64,000 nucleotides of DNA from an uncultured Steroidobacter sp. (GCF_937958065.1 NZ_CALFXI010000027.1:62001-126000), one strand, 5' to 3'; shown: positions 35,359-45,569, numbered from the stretch's first letter. Notes: generated by a model from the sequence alone, not told the origin. Translations and numbers: made by a program.

Positions 35359-35816
35359 GGCAAGGCCGTCGCTATGAGAATTGCCCCTACAATCGCAATC
35401 GCATCCTCGATCAACGCCGCCGGCCGATCCTTGCTGAACGCGGCTGCCAGCTTCGCTCGGAGAGCACTGCCACCGAGCGTTCCAATGACCGCACCGATGA
35501 TACCCAAGATCGCTCCGATCCAAAGAGATCCAGCCGCCACCCCGATGGCACCACCCGCGATGGCGCCCATCAGAATACGCGTAGCGAATTGCACGGGAAC
35601 TTTGCGGCTCGGTGTCGTGGGGAGCTGGTCGGTGACCCATTCACCTATTGCCAGCACGAGGAAGGTCCAGCGCGCCCACCCATAGCCCAGGAACGCGAGC
35701 CAGGTGCCACTCAGATTCAGCAGCCCGGCGTGAGCTGCGAAGGCGATCGCCGCCGGCGCCGTCATGGCCCGCAGGCCCGCGATGATCCCAATCAGCAGCG
35801 CAAGGAAGTACAACAT
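35355..35816 (-). CDS. DUF4126-family integral membrane protein
   Basis: A 153-residue membrane protein with about four hydrophobic helices and glycine-rich connectors (LLIGIIAGLRAMTAPAAIAF; GAIAGGAIGVAAGSLWIGA; IIGAVIGTLGGSALR). This is the style of DUF4126 proteins, whose function is not established. The last bases overlap the flavoprotein start, so the two are one transcription unit with coupled translation. Confidence 0.82.
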   Translation of the reverse strand: MLYFLALLIGIIAGLRAMTAPAAIAFAAHAGLLNLSGTWLAFLGYGWARWTFLVLAIGEWVTDQLPTTPSRKVPVQFATRILMGAIAGGAIGVAAGSLWIGAILGIIGAVIGTLGGSALRAKLAAAFSKDRPAALIEDAIAIVGAILIATALP

Positions 35817-35887
35817 GCCAGTCCCTCGTCACGCCTTGGTGTGATTGAGGGCATCGTACTCCTACGCTCGCGCCAGATTGCGAGATG

Positions 35888-36649
35888 TTACGGCCCCCGC
35901 TTGCTCGTGCGCCGTCCAGCGACACTGCGCACCTTGCCCTCGCTCTCCAACTCCTCATCCCGCCGCTCCAGTGCGCTGCGAACCAACTCGGTGGTTCGCT
36001 GCACATGGAGCTCGGTCAAGCGGCAGGCGCGCAGGGTCTTGCGGCCGAGCACGGCTTCGACAATGGCTTCGTGCTCGTCGCGCATGTCGCGCTCGATGCT
36101 GGCCTCGGTGAGCGCGAGCATTCGGTAGCGCTCCGAGTGATAGTGGAGCATGTTGCGCATTCGGATCAGCCACGGCGAGTCACACGCCGAGACCAGCGCA
36201 TCATGAAAGCGGCGGTCGGCCCGTTCCCAGCGCGGCAACGTGGCGGCATCGGCTTCCCTCGCAGGATCCTCGAGCGTGGTCAGCTCCTCGAACGCCTGGT
36301 GGATCGCGCGTTCCCACTCGGGGCCGCCCTTCTCGATGGCCAGCGACAGCGCCTGAGTTTCGATCAGCAGGCGCGTATTCATCGTGTCCTGCAGCTCGTC
36401 CAGCGAGATCTGCGACACCCAGAAACCGCGCTGGCCTTCGGCCACCGCCAGGGCGTCACCGGTCAGTTTCACGAGCGCCTCGCGCAGCGGGCTCAGACCC
36501 ACGTTGTAACGCTGGGTCAGCATTTCCATCGCCAGCTTGGTGCCAGGCGGCAGCGCGCCGGAAATGATGTCCCGGCGAATGTGCTGGTAGGTCTGGTCGG
36601 CGATGGTCTTGGCGACCGTGGTGTTGTCGTTGTCCGATTCGCTCTTCAT
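35888..36649 (-). CDS. GntR-family regulator with FCD ligand domain
   Basis: A 253-residue regulator. The N-terminal winged helix is QTYQHIRRDIISGALPPGTKL with MLTQRYNVGLSPLREAL; the C-terminal all-helical FCD domain carries metal-coordinating positions in RRFHDALVSAC and DEHEAIVEAV. FCD regulators usually sense organic acids or sugar acids. Start chosen at ATG 36649 (MKSESDND). A palindrome TGATAGCGCTAGCA lies 47-60 bp upstream and could be its own operator. It is 71 bp downstream of the DUF4126 start region but not in that operon by order. Target genes unknown. Confidence 0.88.
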   Translation of the reverse strand: MKSESDNDNTTVAKTIADQTYQHIRRDIISGALPPGTKLAMEMLTQRYNVGLSPLREALVKLTGDALAVAEGQRGFWVSQISLDELQDTMNTRLLIETQALSLAIEKGGPEWERAIHQAFEELTTLEDPAREADAATLPRWERADRRFHDALVSACDSPWLIRMRNMLHYHSERYRMLALTEASIERDMRDEHEAIVEAVLGRKTLRACRLTELHVQRTTELVRSALERRDEELESEGKVRSVAGRRTSKRGP

Positions 36650-36695
36650 CCGATCCCCGCTGTGCGGACCGCGGCTCAGGCGGTCCGGCCCCAAA

Positions 36696-36709
36696 TGATA
36701 GCGCTAGCA
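36696..36709. promoter_or_regulatory. Operator-like palindrome TGATAGCGCTAGCA before the GntR gene
   Basis: A 14-bp palindrome (6 of 7 half-site positions match), flanked by a wider ATGAT...ATCAT repeat. Its 11-base prefix AAATGATAGCG (36693-36703) is identical to that of the site before the TonB receptor at 13061-13071. It matches, at 12 of 14 positions, the LacI-type xyl-box as I remember it. It could instead be the GntR protein's own site. Confidence 0.45.
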
Positions 36710-36755
36710 ACATCATAAGACATCGGGGCGATGGCACCACGTTTTCTTCCTGGAG

Positions 36756-39700
36756 CTAGCGCTGCGCCCGGAATTCGATACCCGCGCGTGTATCTTCCGG
36801 TCCACGCTGAGCTTGCACGGACAGGTCCCGAGACAACTTGTAGCGCAGCGTGATCACTTCGCCCGGCTCGAACAACCCGACGCCGTAACTCAGATAGACG
36901 CGCGGAGAGAGGTACTGCCCGATCGTCAATGCCGCGCCCCCGAGCATGTCACTGTCCGTGATCCCCACCTCATCCGCGCCCAGGCGGCGGCCCAGATTCT
37001 TCGCGAGCAATCCACCCGCGGCCGCGCCCAGCGAGCGCGTCGCTGCCTGCACGGCATCGCTCTCGCCCGAGCTGGTTCCGATGTCTTCCAGCGGCTTGCC
37101 AGCGACGATGTATGAGAGCGCGTTCGCCTGCGACATCGGCGGCTCGGAAAACACGGTGAGCTCGGGGCTCTGCGCGCTGCCTCGAATCCTCAGGCCCGCA
37201 ACCACTTCATTCACGGTGCGGGTCGCTTCGATCCTCAGGCGCGGATTGTCGAGCGGCGTCGATGCATAGAGCAGCTGACCTTGCGCGATCGTCAGATCCT
37301 GGCCGTACGCTTTGTAGGTACCGGTGACGTTCACATCGCCCGATGCCACCGTGTCCGTCCCCGGCCGCTCTCGCACGTCGAGTTGTCCCGTCACCTGGGC
37401 CACCAGCCCGAACCCTGTGAGATTCACAGCCTCTTCCTTGAGCTGGGTCCGTCGTTGTTCCCCACCCAGCACGACCGTAATGTTCGCGTACAGCGGAATC
37501 GCCTGTTCCGCCGCTTTGTCGGGGGTCTCGTCATCGACCACGACCACATCGGGCGACGCGGCCCGCGCCTTGTGGCCGCCTCGCGGCAGCTTCTGCAGAT
37601 TCACATCCGCCGAAGGAATCCTGACCTTGCCGGACAATGTCGTGCGCTCCTCGTTACGCACCACGTCGATTTCGGGCGAGATCACCACCTTGGCGCCCGG
37701 GATATCCGCCGCGAGGAAGCGCTCGCCTCTGACCTGCATATCGAGTGCACCACTCGGCGTCGCGGTGCCGGCGAGCTTCAGCGAGCCATCTCCGGAATCG
37801 ATGCCGCCGGAGATCTGAAATTCGGTCGGCGACTTCGGCCGTACGTCCACCCGCCCGTTCTTCAGGTGCAATCCAATCGCCGGAATATCAGCCGCCAGCT
37901 CCGCCGCGGTCACCTCACCCGAAATTACGGGTTCCTGCACAGTTCCCGTCACGGTGCCTTGCGCATTCAATCGGCCTTTCACATTCGCGAGCTGGGGCGC
38001 GAACACCGCAAACGGCGCGAGATCGGGCAGACTCGCGCTCATGTTCGCATTGATCTGCGGGTTGCCCGAGTCGAGCCCCTGCACTTCACCCTGACCCTGC
38101 AGCGTTCCGTTCTCCTGCAGACCGGTGCTGATCGAAGCGCGCGCATCCGCACCGGACAGAGTCGCTTCGATCCGGAAATCCCGATACGACAACAATGTTT
38201 CTTCGTCCGCCGGTTCGGACTCGCCATCGACGGCGATCGTCCGGGACATGCTGCCGGACGGCGACTGAATCGACGCGTTGCCGAACAGATTGCCGTCGGG
38301 GTCGCGGCGAATGTCGCCCTGGCCTTGGATCAGGCCCTTGAACCGCAATGGCAGGTCGTCGCTGGACAGCGAGTTCGCTAGCGCCAGCGGCACGTTGGCC
38401 AGCGAATAGCTGCCGTGAGCGGAGCCATCGGGCTGCATTCCGCCTTGCATGCACAGCTCGATGTCGCGATCGGCGAAGCAGGCACGCGACACATCGACCG
38501 CCATCTTCTGATCCTGCGTTTTCAGGACGATGTTGGCCGGCTCACGCAAGCTCAAGCGTGCTGCATCCTTCACATCGAGCACGAGCTGCTGCACGGCGCC
38601 CGACCAACCTTCTTCGGTGCGCCCGCCCTGCACCGCGATCGACAGTGCGAGCGGCTTGCCGGTCGTATTCACTTCCGCCTGATGTGCAGCGGAGTTGCCG
38701 GATGCATTCGCCTGCAATGTTTCAAACTCGATGCTTCCCGCCGACAGACCCGACATGTGAATGTTGATCTGGCCTTCCGGATCGAGCGGCTTGTTCACCT
38801 CGGCATCGAGCGAGATCCCCTGCAGTCGCATTTCGTTCAGATGCAGCTCGCTGCCGCGGGCATTGCCATTGATGGCCACGTCGGGCCATTTGCCGAGCAC
38901 ACGGAAGTTCGCCATCAGCTGCCCGCCAGCGTCAGGCATCCAGTCATTCAATGAAGCGACGCTCGCCGCGATCGTTGCGTCGATCTGCTCGCCCTCGGCC
39001 GCCTGCACTCGCAGGGTGCTCTGCCCCGAGCTCAGTGCAAGCGTGCCCGCGGGCAAGTAAGGTGCCGTGAGCGTCAGGTCCGCATCACCGGAGATCGGGC
39101 GACCACGCAGCTGACCGCGCAGCTCGGTCAGCTTCAAGGTTGCATCCGGTCCCTGCTCGGTCATCTTGCCTTGCGTGCTCAGCTGAAAGCGCAAGCTGCC
39201 GGGCCATTCGACCGCGAATGCGCCGGGATCGAAGTTCTGGCCCTGCGCATCGACCGCCCAGGCCAGCTGCGGCTGCAGATCGATCTTGCCGGTCGCGGCC
39301 AGCCGCCCTTTCTGCTGCACGATATCGAACTGCTGCAAGTCGACCCGCTCCGGCGTACCTCGCACTTGCAGGGCGATGTCGGCCTGTTGTTTCTGCGGGC
39401 CCAGCGTGAGTCGTCCGTTGGCGCTGTACAGCTGCGGATTGCCGTCGAAGTTCAGCTCGCCATGCGTGTACAGCTCCTGCCCTGCCCACGCGGACGGCAC
39501 GATGACCTCCCGCCAACGCGCGTTTGCTTTACTGGTCCACGACTCTTCGGAGAACTGAATATCGGCATTCGCCATCAGCTCGCCGGCTGTCGCACCGATC
39601 TTCAGCAGAGTCTCCAGCTGCAAGCGCTCCTCGCTGCGAGTGAAGCGCACGGTCTGCAATTCGAGCGGCTCGTCATTGAGGACCAGCCGTCCCGCAACGA

Positions 39701-40580
39701 CGCCGTGATCCAACGCGCCCTCGCCATGCAACGAGGCTGCGATGCTGTGGAAGCGCGAGCCCGGCATCAGCTCCTCGCGAGGATCGAAGCGCGGCACCAC
39801 CAGTTGCATCTGCCACCTCGGGTCGCTCGCCTGCACGACCTTGGCATTCAATCGAGCCTTGAGCGGCGCTGTCAGATTGCTGCTCAGGACCGCGTCCGTC
39901 TGATTCGCCGAGACGACCAGTATGCCCGCAAATTTCTGCTCGCCCGCCTGCCATTCGAATCGACCTCGGCCTTCGCCAACGTATGCGTTCCGTTGCGCCA
40001 CGCGTCCATTGAATGTCACAAAGCCCTGTGGCGATTGCACGTTCAATGTTTGTACAGCCAGCGCCTCGTCGGTCCAGCGCCCGGCGAAGGCGGCGCGCGT
40101 GACCTCGACGATCGTGCCCTCGGGATTGCGCAACTTCACGTTCCGGGCCAGGAACGAATCGACGGCGATACCGATGGGCGGCTGCAGTGAAAATGGCCTG
40201 GAGGGCTCCTCGGGCGGCGGCGGTTCGGTTGGCTCGGTCTTCAGCACGTCGATGCCGCTCACATCCAGCCGACCGACATGCACCAGCCGGTGCCACAGAT
40301 CGCTCAACACCAGATCGAGCTCGAGTTGCGCAACTGACGCATCGATGCCGGCGGCCGGATCTCGATAACGCAGATCGGTGATGCGCAGCGGGCCCGCGAT
40401 CGAGCCATCGACGGCGCCGATCGCAAGTTTGTCTCCCATGACCGCCGTCGCGCGGGCAGCGGCGAAACGCGTGCCGGACTCCGTGGTAATCACCCAGCCG
40501 ATGGCGCCGACCACGAGCAGGACCAGCACCACGAGGACGATGCCCGTCCAGGCCAGCGTTTTCTTCAACAGACGGCTCAC
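36756..40580 (-). CDS. tamB: Translocation and assembly module inner-membrane component TamB
   Basis: A 1274-residue AsmA-like/TamB protein. An N-terminal signal anchor (TLAWTGIVLVVLVLLVVGAIG) tethers it to the inner membrane; the long middle is repetitive beta-rich sequence that in TamB forms a groove for lipids or hydrophobic strands across the periplasm; the C-terminal DUF490 domain is evident (EVGITDSDMLGGAALTIG, then YLSPRVYLSYGVGLF and LRYKLSRDLSVQAQRGPEDT). It overlaps tamA by 4 bp at its start region. Known role: with TamA, assembly of some outer-membrane proteins and phospholipid transport to the outer membrane. Confidence 0.94.
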   Translation of the reverse strand: MSRLLKKTLAWTGIVLVVLVLLVVGAIGWVITTESGTRFAAARATAVMGDKLAIGAVDGSIAGPLRITDLRYRDPAAGIDASVAQLELDLVLSDLWHRLVHVGRLDVSGIDVLKTEPTEPPPPEEPSRPFSLQPPIGIAVDSFLARNVKLRNPEGTIVEVTRAAFAGRWTDEALAVQTLNVQSPQGFVTFNGRVAQRNAYVGEGRGRFEWQAGEQKFAGILVVSANQTDAVLSSNLTAPLKARLNAKVVQASDPRWQMQLVVPRFDPREELMPGSRFHSIAASLHGEGALDHGVVAGRLVLNDEPLELQTVRFTRSEERLQLETLLKIGATAGELMANADIQFSEESWTSKANARWREVIVPSAWAGQELYTHGELNFDGNPQLYSANGRLTLGPQKQQADIALQVRGTPERVDLQQFDIVQQKGRLAATGKIDLQPQLAWAVDAQGQNFDPGAFAVEWPGSLRFQLSTQGKMTEQGPDATLKLTELRGQLRGRPISGDADLTLTAPYLPAGTLALSSGQSTLRVQAAEGEQIDATIAASVASLNDWMPDAGGQLMANFRVLGKWPDVAINGNARGSELHLNEMRLQGISLDAEVNKPLDPEGQINIHMSGLSAGSIEFETLQANASGNSAAHQAEVNTTGKPLALSIAVQGGRTEEGWSGAVQQLVLDVKDAARLSLREPANIVLKTQDQKMAVDVSRACFADRDIELCMQGGMQPDGSAHGSYSLANVPLALANSLSSDDLPLRFKGLIQGQGDIRRDPDGNLFGNASIQSPSGSMSRTIAVDGESEPADEETLLSYRDFRIEATLSGADARASISTGLQENGTLQGQGEVQGLDSGNPQINANMSASLPDLAPFAVFAPQLANVKGRLNAQGTVTGTVQEPVISGEVTAAELAADIPAIGLHLKNGRVDVRPKSPTEFQISGGIDSGDGSLKLAGTATPSGALDMQVRGERFLAADIPGAKVVISPEIDVVRNEERTTLSGKVRIPSADVNLQKLPRGGHKARAASPDVVVVDDETPDKAAEQAIPLYANITVVLGGEQRRTQLKEEAVNLTGFGLVAQVTGQLDVRERPGTDTVASGDVNVTGTYKAYGQDLTIAQGQLLYASTPLDNPRLRIEATRTVNEVVAGLRIRGSAQSPELTVFSEPPMSQANALSYIVAGKPLEDIGTSSGESDAVQAATRSLGAAAGGLLAKNLGRRLGADEVGITDSDMLGGAALTIGQYLSPRVYLSYGVGLFEPGEVITLRYKLSRDLSVQAQRGPEDTRAGIEFRAQR

Positions 40581-42322
40581 AGGTCCGGCCCAATGACCAG
40601 ATGCAGCCGCCAGGAATCCCCCAGATCGGAGACGACCGGCCGCGCCACGTCGACCCGCACCATGCCGATGGGAGATTTCCAGCGCAGCCCCACGCCGGCG
40701 CCGACATTGAGGTCGAAGTTTGTGTTGAACGCATCACCGGCATCGACGAACACGGCCGCCCCCCAGTTCTGGAAAAAGTAATGTTCGTATTCGGCGCTGC
40801 CCACGACCAGGTACTCGCCGCCGATCACGCCACCGCTCGCGTTGGTCTCGCCGATCTGCTGATAATCGAAGCCGCGGATGGAACGATCGCCGCCGGCGAA
40901 GAAGCGCAGCTCCGGCGGCAACGCATCGAAGTTGTCGACGACCATGGCGCCGAGCGCGGAGCGCAGAATCACACGACCGTCTTCGCCCACTTTGCGCAAC
41001 CATTTCGCTTCGGTGCGCAGCTGCGCGAAGCTGGTCTCCGACAACAGCTGCTCGAAGCCGAAACGCAAGCCATACAACAGGGAATAGCCCGCGGTCGGAA
41101 AGTAGATGTCGTTGCCCTGCTTGCGGGTCAGCAGCCCGTCGAAATACAACAAGCTGGTATGGCCGCGTTGATCGGCGATCTCGAAATCGCCGTTCAAGTA
41201 TTGCAGGCCCAGGCTGCGCGTGAACCCTTTCCAACGCTCGGTGACCTGAGTGGCCGCCAGTCTGGCCATGCGCGAGTTGCTGGTGTCGGTCGTCTCGTCG
41301 CGATAGCCGGCGCCGAAGGTGTAATTGCGCGGCCGCGGGCCGGGCTGGGGAATCTGATAGGCCGTGCTGATCTCCTGCAGGCGCGAGGAATACTCGACCT
41401 GGCCGCCGAGCTTGTGGCCGCGATCGTTGAGCCAGCGGCGCTGCACGTTCAGCTTGGTGCCGGGGCCGGAGTCGGTGCTGAAATAGATGTTCGCCGTGTA
41501 CAACGTACGCTTGGCGGGAATCAGCATCACGTCCACGGGCACTTCGCCGTCCGCGGCGTGCTCCAGATCGGGCGCGACCGCCACCGATGTGAAATAGTCC
41601 GCATCGACCAGCGCCTGCTGCAGGGCCAGCAGCTTGTCCGCCGAATAGTAGTCGCCGTCCTGCCACAGCTTGAATTTCTGCAGGAACGAATCCGGGAACT
41701 GCGCCTGCGAGAAACGCAGCTCGCCGAGCCGATAGCGCGGCCCCACATCCCACGCCAGATCGATATCCGCGGTGTTCGCGCTGCGAACGACTGACACTTT
41801 ATGGCGCACCAGTTGCGCGCTGAGAAAGCCGTCGTTGGCGAGCGCTTTGGAGATCTGGTCCTTGCTGCGCTCGTACGCGGCGTGATCGAGCCGCTCGCCA
41901 TGCCTGGGCTCGAATTTCTCCACCGCCTGCTGGACCGGCGCGAGCGCGGTGGCTTCGGGCGCGAGCTCGATGCGCGATTGCTGAACGATCACCGGCTCGC
42001 CGCGAGTCACATCGAAGATCGCGTGAAATTTGCCGGGCTCGGGTCGCTCCAGGCGGCCTTCGATGCTGGGATTGTAATAACCGAAGGGCTCCAGCGAACG
42101 CGCGATCTGCTCCTTGCCCCGATCGAACAGCCGGCGCGCCTGAGCGGCCGACACGTCCCGGTCCACATATTGTTGGAGCTCGAGATCGGCGCGTGCGGAT
42201 TCGAGCATCTCGTCCTCGATCCCGCGGATGGTGACGGTGACCCGGTCGGCGAGCGCAGCAGTGGTCCAGAACACGCACAGCATCGACACGCTGGCGTCGA
42301 GCAACATTCGCAAATTCGTCAT
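40577..42322 (-). CDS. tamA: Omp85-family outer-membrane translocator TamA
   Basis: About 581 residues. A signal peptide follows ATG 42322 (MTNLRMLLDASVSMLCVFWT...ALA); the frame also opens at 42361. Next are three POTRA domains (about residues 25-250; YNPSIEGRLERPEPGKF, RYRLGELRFSQAQF), then a 16-strand barrel with the Omp85 signature in FAGGDRSIRGFDYQQIG and a terminal strand IGPDL. The gene order tamA-tamB with a 4-bp overlap is canonical. It is divergent from azurin, with about 130-170 bp between. Acts in the outer membrane with TamB. Confidence 0.93.
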   Translation of the reverse strand: MTNLRMLLDASVSMLCVFWTTAALADRVTVTIRGIEDEMLESARADLELQQYVDRDVSAAQARRLFDRGKEQIARSLEPFGYYNPSIEGRLERPEPGKFHAIFDVTRGEPVIVQQSRIELAPEATALAPVQQAVEKFEPRHGERLDHAAYERSKDQISKALANDGFLSAQLVRHKVSVVRSANTADIDLAWDVGPRYRLGELRFSQAQFPDSFLQKFKLWQDGDYYSADKLLALQQALVDADYFTSVAVAPDLEHAADGEVPVDVMLIPAKRTLYTANIYFSTDSGPGTKLNVQRRWLNDRGHKLGGQVEYSSRLQEISTAYQIPQPGPRPRNYTFGAGYRDETTDTSNSRMARLAATQVTERWKGFTRSLGLQYLNGDFEIADQRGHTSLLYFDGLLTRKQGNDIYFPTAGYSLLYGLRFGFEQLLSETSFAQLRTEAKWLRKVGEDGRVILRSALGAMVVDNFDALPPELRFFAGGDRSIRGFDYQQIGETNASGGVIGGEYLVVGSAEYEHYFFQNWGAAVFVDAGDAFNTNFDLNVGAGVGLRWKSPIGMVRVDVARPVVSDLGDSWRLHLVIGPDL

Positions 42323-42490
42323 GGGCCGGTCAGCCGGCCGCGGGGTACCAGGTTCATTCACTAGGGACGTTTCAGTGCCCGGGTTGTTCCACGGGTAAGG
42401 GTCGGGAAGTCGCGGCCCGAAGCGCTTGAAAGCCGGCCGCCGCCGCCGGACAATCCGCTCGCGTCTCCCACCGCATCAGCAGGTAATCCG

Positions 42491-42955
42491 ATGACAATCT
42501 CAAGAATTCTCGCATCCACCGTTCTGCTCGGCGCGCTCAGCGTCTTCGCACCGCTCACTCATGCCGCCAAGACCTGCGAGCTCACCATCGAAGGCAACGA
42601 CGCCATGCAGTACAACAAACAGTCGCTGGCCGTGGCCGGCGACTGCACCGAAGTGAAACTGACGCTCTCGCACCCCGGCAAGCTGCCGGCCAGCGCGATG
42701 GGTCACAACTGGGTGCTGACGGAAACGTCAGTGTTCCAGGCAGTCGCCACCGCCGGCATGTCGGCCGGCCTGCAGAACAACTATGTGCCGAAAGACGATC
42801 CTCGCGTCATCGCGCACACCAAGGTCATCGGCGGCGGCGAGACCACCAGCGTCACCTTCCCCACCTCGAAGCTGAAGAAGGGCGGGGATTATACCTTCTT
42901 CTGCTCGTTCCCCGGCCACTGGTCGGTGATGAAGGGCAAATTCACTTTCGGCTGA
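42491..42955 (+). CDS. azu: Azurin, periplasmic type 1 copper protein
   Basis: A 154-residue precursor: signal peptide through HAAK (MTISRILASTVLLGALSVFA), then a 128-residue mature azurin. Copper ligands are His in MGHNWVLT, and Cys, His and Met in FFCSFPGHWSVMKGKF; the N-terminal disulfide pair is CELTIEG...GDC. Azurin is a periplasmic electron carrier for nitrite reductase and other oxidases. No partner gene is adjacent. Its last 67 bp overlap, on the opposite strand, the tail of the decayed transporter gene. Confidence 0.95.
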   Translation: MTISRILASTVLLGALSVFAPLTHAAKTCELTIEGNDAMQYNKQSLAVAGDCTEVKLTLSHPGKLPASAMGHNWVLTETSVFQAVATAGMSAGLQNNYVPKDDPRVIAHTKVIGGGETTSVTFPTSKLKKGGDYTFFCSFPGHWSVMKGKFTFG

Positions 42956-44358
42956 ACCCGCAGCACGGCGATGCCAGCCAGAAACAGGCTGGCACCGCCG
43001 ATGACCAGGGCCTGCACGGGCGCTCCGCCCAGGAACGTCCGCAGCAGAAATCCGAGCACGCTGGCCGCCAGCAGCTGCGGAATGACGATGAAAAAATTGA
43101 ATATGCCCATGTACACGCCCATCTTCTCGGCGGGCAGGTTATCGGACAGCAGCGCATAGGGCAGCGACAGGATCGAGGCCCACGCGAAGCCGACGCCAAT
43201 CATTGCGACCAGCAGCCATTGCGGATCGCGAATCACCACGAACGACGCGAGCCCCGCGGCCCCCAGCCACACATTGATCAAGTGGCTCACCCGCAATCCC
43301 CAGCGCCGCACCAAGAACGGAATCACGATGGCCGCCAGCGCGGCAAATCCGTTGTAAGCCGCGAACAGCACGCCGACCCAATTCGCTCCGTCGTTATACG
43401 CGGCGGACTGCACGTCGCTGGTGCCGAAATGCGTCTGTGTGACGGCGGCGGTCGTATAGATCCACATCGCAAACAGCGCGAACCAGGAAAAGAACTGCAC
43501 CACCGCGAGCTGGCGCATCGCATCGGGCATGTCATGCACGTCGCTCATGATGGAGGTGAACATGTTGCTCGATCGCGAGCTGCCGAGCACGAGCAGCGCC
43601 AGGCCATAAACCGCGAGGCCGCCGGCCAGCAGGTACAGCTGCCGATCCCACTGCAACAAGTAGATCGCGAGCAATCCGATCACCCCGGCGACGAGCCACG
43701 CGGCACCATCGCGCCGTGACCTCGCAACGTCGAGCGGTCGCTTGCGAACGACGCCGGCATCAGCGAAGTTCTTGAGTTGTTCGGGCGGATACTCCCGCGT
43801 GCTGAACACTGTCCAGCTCACCGCGCCCAGCAGCATCACGGCGCCGAAATAGAACGAATATTTCACGGTCTCAGGAATCTCGCCCGGCCCCGCGGAGTTC
43901 GCCACCCCGAGCCTGGTCAGCGCCCAGGGCAGCAGGCTCGCGATCACCGAGCTGACGCCGATGAAAAAACTCTGCATCGCATAGCCCGTCGGGCGTTGCG
44001 GCGGCGGCAGCTGGTCGCCCACATACGCGCGAAACGGCTCCATCGAGACATTGATGGATGCATCCAGCACCCACAGCAACCCGGCCGCGATCCACAGCGT
44101 CGGAGAATTGGGCATGAACAGCAGCGCCAGCGACGCAGCGAGGGCGCCGAAGAAAAAGTACGGCCGGCGCCGACCGAAGCGCGTCCAGGTGCGATCGGAG
44201 CAGTAGCCGATGATGGGCTGAACGATCAGCCCGGTCAGGGGCGCCGCCACCCACAGCATGGGAATCTCGTCGAGCGGCGCGCCGAGGGTCTGGAAGATCC
44301 GGCTGACATTGGCGTTCTGGAGCGCGAAGCCGAACTGGATGCCCAGAAATCCGAAACA
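42889..44358 (-). pseudogene. 5'-truncated MFS sugar transporter (SUC/GPH-type), no start codon
   Basis: Open for 489 codons and similar to the MFS transporters of maltose/sucrose utilisation loci in Xanthomonadales and Caulobacterales: CFGFLGIQFGFALQNANVS is the first transmembrane helix, IIGYCSDRTWTRFGRRRPYF the conserved loop 2-3, and about eleven further hydrophobic segments follow. The helix is reached without any initiator methionine: immediately upstream the same frame is meaningless while another frame holds alpha-amylase. The first dozen or so codons are therefore missing, joined out of frame to the amylase remnant. The C terminus (VNLPFITDQWPGNEQKKV) runs into the antisense of azurin, so the natural end may also be lost. 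A downstream internal start (MLWVAAPL) would give a protein without helix 1. Confidence 0.85.
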
Positions 44359-45410
44359 CCGTCGACGCGCGTGCTCAGAGCCAGCGGCGTTACATCCCCG
44401 GTTTCGCCGAACACTTCGCCGAAAATGTGAAAGTTGGAGATGCCGCGCGCGTGCGCCGTCTTCAACATCGCGGGAACGAACGCCTGCCAGAACTCTGGAT
44501 TGACATGCCGCGCCGTATCGATGCGAAAGCCGTCGACGCCAAACTCCTCGATCCAGCGTCGATAGATCTCGATGAAGCCCCGCAGAACCCGCGGATTCTC
44601 GGTCATGAGATCGTCGAGCCCGACGAAATCCCCCAGCATGCTGTTCTCGCCGCGGAAGGTGGTATTGCCGCGGTTGTGATACCAGGTGGGATCGTTCAGC
44701 CACGCGGGAACCTTCACGTTCGCTTCCTCGGGGCGGACGAAGGGTTCGTAGGCGTAGTCGGAGCGCGTCAGCTTCGCGAAATTCGACTCGGTCTGCACGC
44801 CGTCACCCAGAAAGCCTTCATTGATGGCCGAGCCGTCGGTGCCGCCGGCGCGACTGTAGGGATAGTCGGCGCGCGAGCGGTAGACGCAATCGCTTTCGGG
44901 GCATTGCCGATACGAAATCACATCGGCGGTGTGGTTGGTGATGATGTCCAGATATACCTTCATCCCGCGCGCGTGCGCCGCCCCGATGAGCTCCTTCAAT
45001 TCTCGCTCGGTGCCGAAGTGTTCGTCGACGTGTGTGAAGTCGGTGATCCAATACCCGTGATAGCCTGCGGTCTGCTGACCGGGCGGCCCCTGCACCGGCT
45101 TGTTCTTATAAATGGGGCCGAGCCAGAGGGCGGTGGCGCCCAGCCCTTAAATGTAATCGAGCCGATGGATCAGCCCGCGCAGGTCGCCGCCATGGTAGAA
45201 CCCTTTGTGCGTGGGATCGAAGCCGGTTTCGAGCCGGCCGCCCCGCAACCCGCCGCGATCGTTGCTGGGATCGCCGTTCTCGAACCGGTCCGGCAGCAGG
45301 AAATAAATGATTTCGTCCTGCGGCAGCCGGGCACGGAACGCATTCGAGTCGTACGTTGCCGCAGCCAACGATCCGGACACACACAACAGCAGCACAGCAA
45401 TCCAACGCAT
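44350..45410 (-). pseudogene. Alpha-amylase (GH13) with in-frame TAA and missing 3' end
   Basis: The frame starts at ATG 45410 with a signal peptide (MRWIAVLLLCVSGSLAAATY) and continues as a secreted amylase (DEIIYFLLPDRFENGDPSND). At 45147-45149 a TAA interrupts LDYI*GLGATALWLG; both sides are in the same frame, and an AAA to TAA change would explain it. The next part holds GH13 region I-III elements: DIITNHTADV, the nucleophile Asp in GFRIDTARHV and the acid Glu in FHIFGEVFGE. Then, near 44350-44365, sequence switches out of frame into the MFS gene before region IV (the third catalytic Asp), and the ORF dies at 44235. So neither the full enzyme nor a functional barrel can be made. Confidence 0.88.
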
Positions 45411-45431
45411 TCGTAATTCTCGTTCTGAAAG

Positions 45432-45569
45432 CACGCCAAGCGCGGCGACATATTCGAGTCGCTGCACGATGCCTGGCAGATCGCCGACACCATCGCCATC
45501 GCTATCGACGAAGCTGCGCGGATAGATCTCGTAGATCACCGCGCCGCGCCACCACGGCGGTACTGACAT
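45432..45569 (-). pseudogene. N-terminal fragment of GH13 alpha-glucosidase
   Basis: About 46 codons from ATG 45569 give MSVPPWWRGAVIYEIYPRSF and DGVGDLPGIVQRLEYVAALGV, the unmistakable start of GH13_23-type alpha-glucosidases or oligo-1,6-glucosidases. The reading frame then passes directly into the upstream region and signal peptide of the alpha-amylase (LSERELRMRWIAV), with the remaining ~480 codons absent. It is an internal-deletion remnant, part of the decayed maltodextrin locus. Confidence 0.85.

Noticed and set aside
34036..35685. Long open frame antisense to the disulfide flavoprotein
   Set aside because: No domain, His/Arg-rich, exactly covers the genuine gene.
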